A DNA stretch of 64,000 bases from assembly GCA_036785705.1 (NCBI GenBank), contig JAWUZG010000052.1:992001-1056000 (forward strand), in the 5' to 3' direction. The DNA comes from Acanthornis magna (taxonomy: Eukaryota; Chordata; Aves; Passeriformes; Acanthizidae). Under the pieces are notes generated by a model that saw nothing but the letters and a program-made list of their open reading frames with translations, made no database searches and had not been told where the DNA came from. Positions 11,501 through 21,990 of the stretch are shown here, one piece after another; the stretch's first letter is position 1, and each line of letters opens with the position of its first letter. Position numbers and translations under genes: made by a program.

Positions 11501-14500
11501 CCTAGGGCTTTCAAGCCAATCGAACACTCTCCTTCCCAAACTACGGAGCTCTTGTAAAACTTGCCTTTGGGAATGTGACATGCTCTTCTTTGACTGTGCC
11601 TGGGTCATTGCTGGCTGGCACAGGCAAAATACACACCAGTGAGCATCTTACCAGTCTACACAGTCACAGGTCAGTTTTAAAGCCTGTGGTCTGGCTTAGT
11701 TCTTTGCTTAGTGCAGATAAAGCCTCTGCTGCCATTGCCATCACCTGTTTCAGCAGCGGGTACTTGCTCTCTCTGAAAAATGTGTGATAAAGCACTGAAA
11801 CTGGTCACTATTTCAAAAACTTTTTTCGTGCTGTGGTCCTGCTTTTTCCTCCTTCAAATAATGGGGATAACATCTGGCTGAGCTGCCAGAAGAAGTCACC
11901 ATAGAAGTTACTAAAACTATGTTATTAGGGACATGGTTTAGTGGTGGGCTTGGCAGTGCTGGGTTAACAGTGGGGCTCAATGGCTTTAGAGATATTTTCC
12001 AAACTGAACGATGCTGTGATTCTATAATTATCACTATTGGAGCATTATCAATAACTGCATTTGTCTTTGTGATCCCTCAAGTGCATTGAGCATTGGGACA
12101 GTAGCCAAGCATCTCTGGCTTTTCTTTATCTTTCCTTTCATTGTTAATGCATGGGAAAGAGACACAGGCCTTAAAAATAACATGTGATTTTTGCAAACGC
12201 TCAGAAGTACTATCTAAGAGGAGCAGAGGGTATACGGGTATTTTTTGTAAAGTAGAATAAATATCGTTACTTACCTTTGGAAAAAGGTATTTGCTTTTTA
12301 TCTCTTTGTCTGAAGGGTTAGTGTTAAAGTTCCAAATATCTGAATAAAATAGAAGAGGCACATTTTAGAAAATCAAGCATTCTGCTGTGCTTGCATGGCC
12401 TTTTTCATGAGGAGATCTGGAGATGCAGTGCTGTCACAGAGGCATCACACAAGCCTGAAAGGGTGAGTATAACCCACATAGTATTTTTAGGGTGCCCTGA
12501 GCCAGTTCTCTGGACAGGAGATGACTCTGGAGACCTGGTTACAGGCTGCTTGTTTCAACATACAGCACAGAGTAGGAAGAGACCAGCAGCCATGGTAGAT
12601 GCCCAGTGCCTCTGTTTCCTGCTGTTCCCTTCTCCTGCTGGTTGCAGTGCCCTCCTGCCTTCTCATTTGCTTTTTTTCTCCTCCACCAGGTCTTCTCCAA
12701 GTTGCTGTATCCCATTGTGAGGGAGGGGGCTTTGTCTGTCCTGCAGTACATGCTGCTGAGCTTCCAGCACTCCCACGAGGCATTTCACTTGGTAAGGCTG
12801 TGTCTGGTCCTTGGATGAGGGCATTGTCCTGAGTGCAACCCTGCTGTGGGGCAGCAGGGGGCCTAAGGTGTGGCAGATGTTGCCACTGTGGCTTTGGAGT
12901 ACATTAGGCAGAGGGCGGGGAATACGTTATTAAACAGCCCTTGCTTTTCCTAGGCAGGTGCCTCACTGTCTGTTGGACTCTGTGGGCCCCATCCCACATG
13001 TGACTTTAAATTGTCCCCAACATGAGGCACCCATTTCTTTAAGTGGTGGGTCATCTTTGAAAGGTTTGTACAGCATTGGTGCAGCAAGACTAGAAGACTG
13101 GATCAGAACACTTCACTAAAATTCTCTGTTAAAAGCCAAAACAACTCTTGGCAGCATTTGAATATCCACTTTTCATTTCCACAGTGGTACTTTATAGTTT
13201 GTTTTGCTATTGGCACTAAGGCACAGCTCTGCTTCCCACTGATGTTGCCTCTGGAATGCTGAATTTAAAAAGTGAGGCTGAAGGCAAAAGCATGCTTGCA
13301 GTGATTGAGCTGATAAAAGTAGTGATGGAAAATTACGCCTATTAATGTTTGATTTTGTGCTTTCTTGTTAAAGTGCTTACATTTGGCTTTTCACCCAAAG
13401 TTCACCGAATAAACAGATAAGGCAGGAGAAAAGCAAAGCTAGCCAACGTTTTCAACTGATGCTTTTTCATTCCTCAGCTGGACGTACTTTAAAGGAACCT
13501 GCATTTCTTGAGAAACTCTTTGGTTTCTAAAAATAGAGTCATTCCAATGTAATGTCTTCAGTTGGGCATCAAATTCTGAAACACTCCAAAAGCTGTCAGT
13601 TGCTGTTGGCTTGAAGTTTCCATCTGTAGCCCAGCAAGCATAAATTTCCTCCTTTATTTAAAAAAACCCAAAACCCAGCAGGGCAAAACCATGTCTTTTT
13701 GTGTTTGCCCTGGCATGTTGGAAGTGTTTTGAGAATTGTTCCCATCACAGCTTGGTAAAATTCTGATGTATAAGGTGCTGCTATTGATTTGCTACCCCAA
13801 CAAACCTTTCCTGTTGGAAAGAAAATAGTTAAAATCTCCAGGATTTTGAAGGGAAAGAAAAAGAGGAGAGGAAGACCAAGGGAGGAAGAGAGGACCAGGA
13901 AATGGCTGGACTGGGGTCCTGATACTTTACTCCAGGATTATTCTGGGCTAAAAATAACTTAAAATATAAATATGAAAAAGGTTGTGTAAGTGCGTGGGTC
14001 ACTCTAGCGCATCTGCAGGGTTGGAAATACGTTATTAATTCTCTGTGCAGCTGCAGGGTCAGCAGAGGGTGCCCGTGAGCAATGGATTGTTTGTATTTGC
14101 ATCTGCTCATTTCATTTTTACATTTTGGAGATGATAGCAAAATAAGGAACGTGCCTGTGACCACCCATCCAACCATACCAATTCCAGTTCAGTGTATTCA
14201 GTATAAAATAACATAGAGCACAGCAGAAAACATTTCTTTTAGGCTAATCCCATCTACCTTGCAGGTTTGAATCCCTGCAGGGTAGGGAGTCAGCATATCC
14301 TTTCCACCATGTGTGTGGGATTTAGGGGAGACTAAAGAATGGCAGTTGCAGCTCAGCAAAGCAGCAGCACAAACCTGCAGGTGTCATGCAACATGAAACC
14401 CTCTAAGGCTGCCAAAATCAACAGGAGAAGAGTTACTGTTGAATTCATAGGGTGAAGGATGAGATCTAGAATGGCACTGAAGTCAACTCCTGTTCACTGT

Positions 14501-17500
14501 CTTTTCTGCCTACATGTGAGTTTCATTCCTCTAAATGAATTAAAATTCTGTAAATAATTTGATTTTTCTTTTCCAGCTACTCCCTCACATCCCCAGGCTG
14601 GTGGCCTCTTTGAAGAAGGAGGACTCCAATTCTGCTACCAGCTCCCTGGAGCAGCTGGCTGAGCTCATCTACTGCATGTTCTTCCGCTTCTCAGGATTCC
14701 CAGACCTCTATGAGCCAGTCCTAGAAGCAGTTAAAGTAAGTCATGCCCTTCTCAGTCATTTTACTGCTTTCCACATGGAAATGGCACCTTTGCTGGTAGC
14801 CTAGAATAAAGGGACTGTCCCACTGGTAGGGGTGTCCTAACCTCAACACCTCAAATGGTGATTAAAATTCTGGGAAAGGGGATTAAAATTCTGAGTCTGA
14901 GCCCTATGTAGCAGGTTGAAGGAAGATACTTCTCTAATGGTAGGCCTGCAGAAGTCCTGATGGTGCCTGTAGGTTTTACCTATAACTTTATTTTCAAATG
15001 CTTCTAAAGGACTAATACAAACAGGTAAACTCTTCCTTGCATGGAGGCAGGTGTTCATGTGAAGGGCAGGCAAAATGAGTTGTGTGAACTCCTCTAGCAC
15101 AGGAGTTTTGCAGTTGCTCATTACTAATTCTTCATGGGAAAAGATCAGTTGTAGGATCATAGAATATCCTGAGTTGGAAGGGACCCACAAGGATCATTGA
15201 GTCCAACTCCTGGCCCTGCACAGGACAGCCCCAAGAATCACACCATGTGACTGAGAGCATTGTTCAAATGCTTCTTGGCTTGGAGCCATAGCCACTTCCC
15301 TGGGAAACCTGTTCCAGTGTCCAGCCACCCCGTGTGGGATACTTTTCCTAGTATGCCACCTAAATCTCCCTGACACAGCTTCATGCTGTTTTCTTGTGCC
15401 CTGTCACTGGTCCCCAGAAAGAAGAGATCAGTACCTGCCCCTCAGCTTCCCCTTGTGAGGGCAGATAATGATTTGTAACACAGATCTCTCTTTCCAAGGC
15501 TCTCCCGATTCCAAATGAAGACCGGATTAAACACCTCTTGGGACAAAATGCTTGGACATCGCAGAAGAATGAGCTGGCCTGCTTCTACCCCCGCCTGGCA
15601 TCTAAATCAGAGACGGGAAAGATTGGGTTAATTAACTTGGGAAACACCTGCTACATGAACAGCATCATCCAGTCTCTTTTCATGGCTTCAGAGTGAGTTT
15701 TTCCTCCCTTGCTCCCATTCAAGCGTGCTCCAGGGGTTGCTGGATACTCCAGTCTAGCATGTCCCTCACTGATTTTCCATCCCACAGATTGCATCTCTGC
15801 TTTTTTTTTTGCAGCTTTCGGCATTCAGTGTTGAATTTAACTGAGGGCAACTCCCAGCCCCTGATGACAAAGCTCCAGTGGCTCTTTGCATTTTTGGAGC
15901 ACAGTCAGGTAATTATTTCATGTTCTAGTTATTTGTTTGGACTGTCGGCTGCGGAAAGGCTCGTCTCCAAGTTGCTTCCTGCCAGCTCCAATGTGCTGAT
16001 AAGGAGCTGTGGATCTTGGTGGGTTTTTGTAATGGGACGAATTTTGTTTATGTGAAGGAGGCTAATTTTGGGAGAGGAGGGAAACTCCTATCACCCATGA
16101 AAGTGGGCAGTGTTCACACCAGGCTGCCTGTCTTTAACTTGTGGTCCTCTTGGTTTGGGCTGATGTAATGACTGATAGCTTTGACAATGAAGTCCATTAG
16201 GTAATGGTTTACATCTGTGGTCAGCTGAGAAGCCTGTTGGTGTGAAGCAGAGGTTTTGTTTCTTGCTGTGCTGCAAAGGAGAAAACTGGGGCAGCTCACT
16301 TGTCCATTGCTCCACAGCAAAGCACTAGCAATTGATGAAAACTGCCTTAGAAGTGGTTTTGTTAAAAGAATAATAAAATCACCTTAGATTCCAGGTGGTT
16401 TGAATCCTCTGTATGTGAGGGAAAGTAAAATAAAAATAACACCCTTAAACTAATGGTAAATATTTCCATGACAAACATGAAATTTAATGGAGTGACTCCT
16501 GGAGATACAGCTAGATCATACCCAATTCCTCTCTTGAAAATATATCTTTCTGTCCCCAGAAAGACAAAATTTTGGAAACCCAGTGAATCTTCCCTTGCTG
16601 CACAGCAAGTTATCCAGGCTTCACCGTTTCCCAAACCTTGACTGGCAGAGGTGGCTTGTAGCATTTTGGTATTATGTCACTACAGATGACCTGGGGGGAA
16701 AATACAGACATCCTGTTAAATTTAATATTTGGTCATAGAAGAGTCTAGGTTTGGATGGCAGGTTAGGGTGTCTGTGTTCTGTGATGAGCAAGTACAGAAA
16801 CATATTGCTTGTTGTGTAGTTGACAGTTAATAGTTTCCTGCTAATTTCCTTGTGGTTATTTTTCTTCTTTGGGCTGTTCTTGAAGTTACTTTTCTGCTAA
16901 AGATGGGTGGTTTTCCATGTTAGTTAGACATATGCTTCCTAATGGCAGCAATTATATTATCTGGTAACACAGATTACCTGCCTGCAGTGATCAGAATATT
17001 GGGTGGAAGTTTAGTGGATTTTTTTTCTTGTGTGGTTTTTTTTCTTTTTTTTTTTTTTTTTTTAATAAAAGGATTTAGTGAGAAGAGATCCTGATCAAAT
17101 TAAATGGAGCAGCAAATTAAACTGAGGCTGAACTAAGTAGAATTATCTGGATCAGGCCAATAAACCATTTAAAAATTGAATGATGAACACATGGATATTT
17201 ATATTATAGAAGTATATGTAAAATAATGTCTGAAATTCATCCTTACCATCCTGGTTTGCAGCAAACGAAGAAGGTCTTCTTGTGCACTGGGATTAGCCTT
17301 TGTAGGGGGAAAAGAGGGACCTTATCAGGCACAGAACACTGTGCCCCCAGTGAAGCAGCCAAAAAACCACTCCTCTCCCCTCTCCCATCCCCCTGCGTGA
17401 ATTGAGGAAAAATCCCTAGGATTAAATGCACTTCTTTTGTGTTGCTGCCAGCGACCTGCCATCTCCCCTGAGAGCTTCCTCTCTGCCTCCTGGCCACCCT

Positions 17501-20500
17501 GGTTCACCCCTGGAGCTCAGCAGGACTGCTCAGAGTACCTCAAGTACTTGCTGGACCGGTACGTGATGAGCGCTGTGATTTTGGAGCCTGGTGACAATAG
17601 CGTCCCTAAACCCAATGTAATGTTTAATGCTGACCCATATGCAAACAGGGAAAGTGGCTGAGACCCAGAGGAGGTGGGAGAGGGGAGGGTTGGGGTGAGA
17701 GACTGGTCTGAGGCTCCTTAATAAAACCCTGTTTGGACAATCTTAGAGATAAGGTCAGAACTTAGTTCAACTTGAAGATTTCTGCTTCTGCTCTGGAGAC
17801 ACAGGGAATTCATAGAATTACAGAATCATTAAGGTCAGAAAAGATCCCTGTGAGTCCAACCATTAACCCAGTACTGCCAAGTCCCACCACTAAATCATGT
17901 CCCTAAATACCATATCTGCATGTTTTTTGAACACTTCTAGGAATGGTGATTTCACTGCTTCCTTGGGCAGTCTGTTCCAATGCCTGATCATTCTTTCAGT
18001 GAAGAAAATTTTCCCAATATCTAATCTAAGATTGTACCAACCGTAGAGATTTGCCTGAGAAGCCACTCAGCCTCCTCCTCTGTAAAATGTTGATTTTTGC
18101 CTTTTACCTAGAAATACTAAATCTCTGGTGTCCCAGTGATCCCTCTAGTAGTGGGGGGTCAGTGGCTCGTGAAGACTTCAGGTTCCCAAATTCAGCCTGA
18201 CTCCTTCCCACCCTCCTCCCACAGCATCAGACCCCTGGGCACAGGCGGGTTAACTGTGGGATTAACCCCTTGCAGTGAAGAATGGAAACCCTACTTTAGA
18301 AACCACCTCTTGGTGGTATATTGATGCATAACACAGCCTTTTTCTCCCCTGCCAAAGACTGCATGAAGAAGAAAAAACTGGAAAAAGGATTTACCAGAAA
18401 CTCAAGGAATCCAGCTTGATGTCTCAGGCGGTGGAGCATCATTACTTAAACAAGACATTGGTTGAGAAGATGTTTGGGGGTAAAATGATGACAAAGATCC
18501 GCTGCTTGAAGTGCCTGAATGTTTCCTCCCGAGAAGAAGCCTTCACAGACCTGTCCCTGGCTTTTCCTCCATCGGACAGGAACGTGCGTGGGAGCACATC
18601 TGTTCTACCAGTGGAGGAAATTGGCCCACAGTTCACTGAACCTCCTGAAAATGCAGGCCAGCTTATGGGCTCTCCCTGGATCCCGAGGAAGGCCCCCATG
18701 GCCAGTGACCACGCAGCCCCATCGGTGTCGGTGGAAACATTAGGTTTCCAGGAACCAGGAGAAGCAGCAAATCCCGTACGTGGCAATGATGTTGGGGTGG
18801 ATGCAGCCAAAGACCCTCTCTCAACTTTTGGGGAGCAGGCATGTGCTCCCAAGGACTCCAGATCTGTCCCAGATTTAATCAACTATTTTCTATCCCCGGA
18901 GAGACTGACAGCAGAGAATAAATACCACTGTGAGAAATGTGCATCCTTGCAGGATGCTGAGAAGGTGGCAGAGCTGACAGAGGGTCCACACTACCTCATC
19001 CTCACGCTGCTGCGGTTCTCCTTTGACCCACACACTATGAAGAGGAAGAAGATCTTGGACAACATCTCCATCCCTGTAGTGCTCAAGCTACCTGTCCTTG
19101 TTGCTCCAGAAGAAACTGAGGAGGTTTGCCAGCGTGGGAAGGATGGCGCTGTTGCAGGGAGTGGCTTCATGACTGTCGTGTATGACCTCTGCAGTGTGGT
19201 GGTGCATTCAGGCATCTCCTCTGAGAGTGGCCACTATTACTGCTACTCCAGGGAGTGCACCGACACCGTCCCGCATGGGCAGCCCCGGGATGGGGTGCCA
19301 AAACTGGCCTCTGACAAGCAGTTGGACTTTGAAATCCAGTGGTACCTCTTCAATGACACCAGAGTGTCCTTCTCCTCCTTTGAATCGGTCAGCAACGTCA
19401 CCTCGTTCTTCCCCAAAGACACTGCCTATGTCCTCTTCTACCGGCAGCGGCCGGGCCGCCAGAGCTGCCTGCTGCGCGAGGCTCTGGCTGAGGCTGGCCG
19501 CCTGCATGGAGAACCCTCCCTCCACAAGGACTTGATGGAAGCCATTTCCAAAGATAACATCCTCTTCTTGCAGGTAACTCCCACTGCTGCGCACAGCAGG
19601 GTGCGATCCTGCGGCTGTCTGGCTCCCAGGCCACGTTCCCACCCATCCGGGCAGCAGTGGGATTCTGTCCTGTGGCTAAAATCCTGCAGGTACCCACCTG
19701 CTCCCTGAAGCCAAATCCCTTTTCCTTTTTAGCGCCCAGATATAAAGAGGTTATAGTTTCCTGATGAAACCAGGCACTGGGATTGGTACAAGACACCTTG
19801 TGGCTATGATGGACGTTGACTTGCTATTGTCTGCCCGTGGAAACTCAGCCTAAAATTTTCTTCAAAGTCTGGGAAAGCCTGGGAAAGATAGGGTGATGGA
19901 ATAGTTTGGGTTGGAAGGGACTTAGAGACTTACAGACCATCCAGTTCCAACCCCTCTGCCATGGACAGGGACCCTTTCTGTTCAACCAGGTTGCTCAAAG
20001 CCGCATCCAGCCTGGCCTTGAACACTGCCAGGGATGGGGCATCCACAACTTCCCTGGGTGGACAGGTGAGCTGGGAATACAAACTAGAACAGATTTCATT
20101 CAGCCGAAGGAGTTCAGTGCTTTCAAAACAGCAGTGTCTTATGACATGAGCTGCATGTGGGGCGATTTGAGGGGTCCCTCCTCTCCCAGAGGTGACATGG
20201 GAGGGCTGGGTTTTGATCACTGGAGAGCTGCTATGCTTTGCTGCATCCTTCCTGCTGAATTCTAGAAATGAGTGCATGGCCTTTGCACCCCAAATTAATT
20301 TGAAGGAAGCTCCCAGGGGGAACCAAACAGGCTCCTGGCTCCTCAGGGATGGTGGGAGCATCCCCTGACCTGGGTCCTTTATCTCCTGATATCCTTGTGC
20401 TATTTTTCCCCCTTCCTTCTCCCAGGAGCAGGAAAAAGAAGCGAGGAACAGAGCTGCCTATATTTCTGCCTTGCCGAAATCCCCGCTGTGGTGGAGAGAC

Positions 20501-20596
20501 TTGGACAGGGACAAGGATGATGACAGCTCATCTGGGGGCTGCAGCCCAGCAGCGGGCGGGGGCGGATCTGGCTCCTTCCATGGACTCGTCTTTTAG
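4887..20596 (+). CDS. USP35: USP35, ubiquitin-specific peptidase 35 (ten coding exons, complete)
   Basis: Cysteine protease of the USP (C19) family that cleaves ubiquitin from proteins. Coding exons: 4887-5568, 6718-6853, 11150-11279, 12690-12791, 14577-14735, 15499-15692, 15815-15908, 17452-17558, 18358-19573, 20426-20596. All junctions are GT/AG and the phases add up to 2991 nt, 996 residues plus stop; human USP35 is about 1018. Residues 1 to about 440 form the helical N-terminal region typical of USP35/USP38. The USP domain runs from about 443 to 900: Cys box [10 protein letters not shown] with catalytic Cys454, QQDCSEYL motif, two Cys pairs (CLKC at 584-587, CEKC at 726-729) and His box SGHYYCY with catalytic His827. 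The tail ends HGLVF as in the human protein. USP35 rather than USP38 is chosen from overall similarity and because GAB2 is the neighbour, as in human. The acidic insert of human USP35 is missing. Confidence 0.96.
6515..6606 (+). mobile_element. CR1 3' end fragment
   Basis: GGTTTAGTGGTGGACTTAGG, TTGGATTTGATCATAG and TTTTCCAACCTGAACAATTC followed by TATGATG match the extreme CR1 3' end, sense on the plus strand. Confidence 0.85.
6718..6853 (+). CDS. USP35: USP35 coding exon 2
   Basis: The acceptor is CTTGCAG and the donor GTAGGA. Translation continues [16 protein letters not shown] and on to MMMAIG, in frame with exon 1. The exon is 136 nt and ends in phase 2. Confidence 0.93.
7148..7169. repeat. 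Poly(T) tract, 22 nt
   Basis: Uninterrupted T run in USP35 intron 2. Confidence 0.95.
11150..11279 (+). CDS. USP35: USP35 coding exon 3
   Basis: The acceptor is ATTTCAG and the donor GTCAGT. The exon encodes [17 protein letters not shown] and on to SKIEK, highly similar to human USP35. Length is 130 nt, ending in phase 0. Confidence 0.94.
11918..12035 (+). mobile_element. CR1 3' end fragment
   Basis: GGTTTAGTGGTGGGCTTGG, GTGCTGGGTTAACAGTGG and CTGTGATTCTATAATTATC form a CR1 3' end with its ATTCTATG-like tail, in USP35 intron 3. Confidence 0.85.
12690..12791 (+). CDS. USP35: USP35 coding exon 4
   Basis: 102 nt in phase 0/0, acceptor CACCAG and donor GTAAGG. It encodes [14 protein letters not shown] through HSHEAFHL, part of the helical N-terminal region. 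Confidence 0.94.
14577..14735 (+). CDS. USP35: USP35 coding exon 5
   Basis: 159 nt in phase 0/0, acceptor TTCCAG and donor GTAAGT. It encodes [17 protein letters not shown] through [10 protein letters not shown]. Confidence 0.95.
15152..15465 (-). mobile_element. CR1 LINE 3' fragment, antisense to USP35
   Basis: Begins GGATCATAGAATATCC then TGAGTTGGAAGGGACC, the reverse complement of the CR1 3' end, and runs through TTCCAGTGTCCAGCCACC and CCTGTCACTGG. It ends about 34 nt before the acceptor of USP35 coding exon 6. Confidence 0.9.
15499..15692 (+). CDS. USP35: USP35 coding exon 6 (catalytic cysteine exon)
   Basis: It encodes [16 protein letters not shown] through the Cys box [14 protein letters not shown] and FMASD. 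The catalytic Cys454 codon is TGC at 15649-15651. The acceptor is TTTCCAAG and the donor GTGAGT, ending in phase 2. A CR1 fragment ends about 34 nt upstream of this acceptor. Confidence 0.96.
15815..15908 (+). CDS. USP35: USP35 coding exon 7
   Basis: 94 nt that complete codon 468 (GA plus C gives Asp) and then encode [16 protein letters not shown] through FLEHSQ. The acceptor is T(10)GCAG and the donor GTAATT. Confidence 0.94.
17045..17063. repeat. Poly(T) tract, 19 nt
   Basis: T-rich run followed by AATAAAA in USP35 intron 7. No pairing with a gene end is implied. Confidence 0.9.
17452..17558 (+). CDS. USP35: USP35 coding exon 8 (QQD motif)
   Basis: It encodes [17 protein letters not shown], then [15 protein letters not shown] and the first two bases of an Arg codon. 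The QQDCSEYL box is conserved in USP domains. The donor is GTACGT and the exon ends in phase 2. Confidence 0.95.
17808..18033 (-). mobile_element. CR1 3' fragment, antisense
   Basis: TTCATAGAATTACAGAATCA, then GGGCAGTCTGTTCCAATG and CCAATATCTAATCTAAG, the inverted CR1 3' region, in USP35 intron 8. Confidence 0.85.
18358..19573 (+). CDS. USP35: USP35 coding exon 9 (long; Cys pairs and His box)
   Basis: 1216 nt, the largest exon. In order it encodes [22 protein letters not shown], the Cys pair [14 protein letters not shown], a weakly conserved linker at about residues 605-710, [15 protein letters not shown], the second pair [12 protein letters not shown], the His box SGHYYCY and [16 protein letters not shown]. 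It ends [10 protein letters not shown] in phase 0 before GTAACT. The linker lacks the long glutamate-rich stretch of the human protein. Confidence 0.95.
19890..20064 (-). mobile_element. CR1 3' fragment, antisense
   Basis: GATGGAATAGTTTGGGTTGG, then CAACCAGGTTGCTCAAAG and CCTGGCCTTGAACACTGCC, in the last USP35 intron. It is cut off at about 20064. Confidence 0.88.
20426..20596 (+). CDS. USP35: USP35 coding exon 10 (stop codon exon)
   Basis: The acceptor is TCTCCCAG. It encodes [17 protein letters not shown], then an acidic, Gly/Ser-rich tail ending FHGLVF, and stops at TAG 20594-20596. The terminal residues match the human C-terminus. Confidence 0.95.
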   Translation, partial: EQEKEARNRAAYISALPKSPLWWRDLDRDKDDDSSSGGCSPAAGGGGSGSFHGLVF

Positions 20597-21990
20597 CCAA
20601 TGGCTTAAACCAGATTGGCAATGTCCATGGGGCCAACCTGAAACCAGAGGCTCCTCTTCCTCATCCTGATGACAGCACGCATCTTGGAGGGGGATTTGAG
20701 AAACATTTCAATGGAAAAGGTCTCAGGGGCTGATTTGGAGGTGCCTGGAGGGTCTCGCTGCTTCCTATGCACTTGGTCTTCATGCCTTAATGTACCTAAG
20801 CTAACGCAGAGATGAGCAGCTGCCAACAGCTCTGAGAAGTGTCCTTTTGCTTCAGCATAGCCATGTCTTGCCTGCTGTGAGCCATGCCACCAGCCTGGGG
20901 AGGGGACTCTGGGACAGGCATGGGGAGGAAGACGGACCCAGCAGGGCCCCAGGGATGGAGATGTCCCATTCACGTCCCCTCTGCAGCCCTTCCCACAGCG
21001 CTAAGTTGGTTCTGGGGGGACCTCTGCTCAGTTGTTGTATTTCCCTTCAATGTGGGTGGGTCTGGGAACCCACCATAACAAACTCTGAAGGTAGAAAAAG
21101 TCTGAAAAATGCCAAAATGTAGCAATGCTGGTCTGTGAGGCAGTGGGCTTGTAAGACTGCTTGGTAACAGTGAGCAGTGGCAGGTCAACCAGAGGGGGTT
21201 TATGCTGCATTGCAAGACACCCAAAAGAGACTGAGGGGCACAAATCCCTCCAAGCCAAGAGAGACCTGATCCGGTTGGGGTTTCTGGGCTCCAGTGAAGA
21301 CCCATTGTGTTACTGATGGCCTCTGGATGTTTTTAGTGTGCATGGCAGGCCCAGACACACAGCTGTTTTTCCAGATGTATCTTTAGGACTTGGTTAGTCT
21401 CTTTCTGCTGCAGTCATTTGATGGCTTTACAGGCTGGATCTTTAACATTTGGCCCTTCCCTTGGGATACCCTGAACTAAGCAGCAAATGATAGAGCCCCC
21501 CCCAAACTCATGATTTTTTTTTTTTTTCAAATGCTGATTTGCAAGGTGAGTAGCCCAACCCGGTATCAATATATACTATGTAAACCAATGTATTATATAA
21601 ACCAATAATGGGACAGGGGCTGATTTTGATGGCAGATAGCCAACTCAAGCCCTGGGCAGCACATCTACAGGACCACAGCTCCCTCCCATGTCCCTCCCCA
21701 GCTGTTGTCCCCTGCCTCCTCCTCCCTCACACATGTAGTAGAGATTTCTCTAGCTCAAGTGGCAGAGACTTGTGCCTTAGGTCCTATATGCAGGGCCTAA
21801 TCCTGACCATGGGGTATTGGGGTAGAAATATTGTGTTGCTGTGGAGGAAAAGGCAAAGCACAGACATTGCTACAGATAATGTGAGCAGAAAGTCTGCTAG
21901 AACAGACACTTGGGGTCAAATCTCTGGTGTATACTATCATATTCTTTTATTGCCTTTCCTATATATAAATAAAGGAAATTAATGAATTCA
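20597..21990 (+). other. USP35: Probable USP35 3' UTR
   Basis: Noncoding sequence from the stop codon to the first convincing polyadenylation signal. It carries no recognisable coding sequence or CR1. The end is inferred from AATAAA at 21968-21973 and is not directly visible. Confidence 0.6.
21968..21973 (+). terminator. Candidate USP35 polyadenylation signal AATAAA
   Basis: A canonical hexamer about 1.37 kb after the USP35 stop, followed within roughly 45-80 nt by T/GT-rich sequence (TTGCAGTTCTTGTAGG), the usual arrangement for cleavage. Another AATAAA lies near 22255. Confidence 0.55.

Larger units (their letters stand above)
11280..14576 (+). other. USP35: USP35 introns 3 and 4 (11280-12689, 12792-14576)
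   Basis: Noncoding apart from the CR1 fragment at 11918-12035. No other recognisable feature. Confidence 0.8.
14736..20425 (+). other. USP35: USP35 introns 5-9 (14736-15498, 15693-15814, 15909-17451, 17559-18357, 19574-20425)
   Basis: Noncoding stretches between the listed exons. Beyond the CR1 fragments and the T run I see no further gene or RNA. Confidence 0.8.

Noticed and set aside
17064..17070. AATAAAA after the T run in USP35 intron 7 as a poly(A) signal
   Set aside because: Lies inside an intron with all downstream exons intact; likely part of a low-complexity tract.
19574..19708. USP35 reading frame running into the last intron for 45 codons
   Set aside because: Conserved last exon at 20426 joins in frame; the extension is a retained-intron read-through at most.
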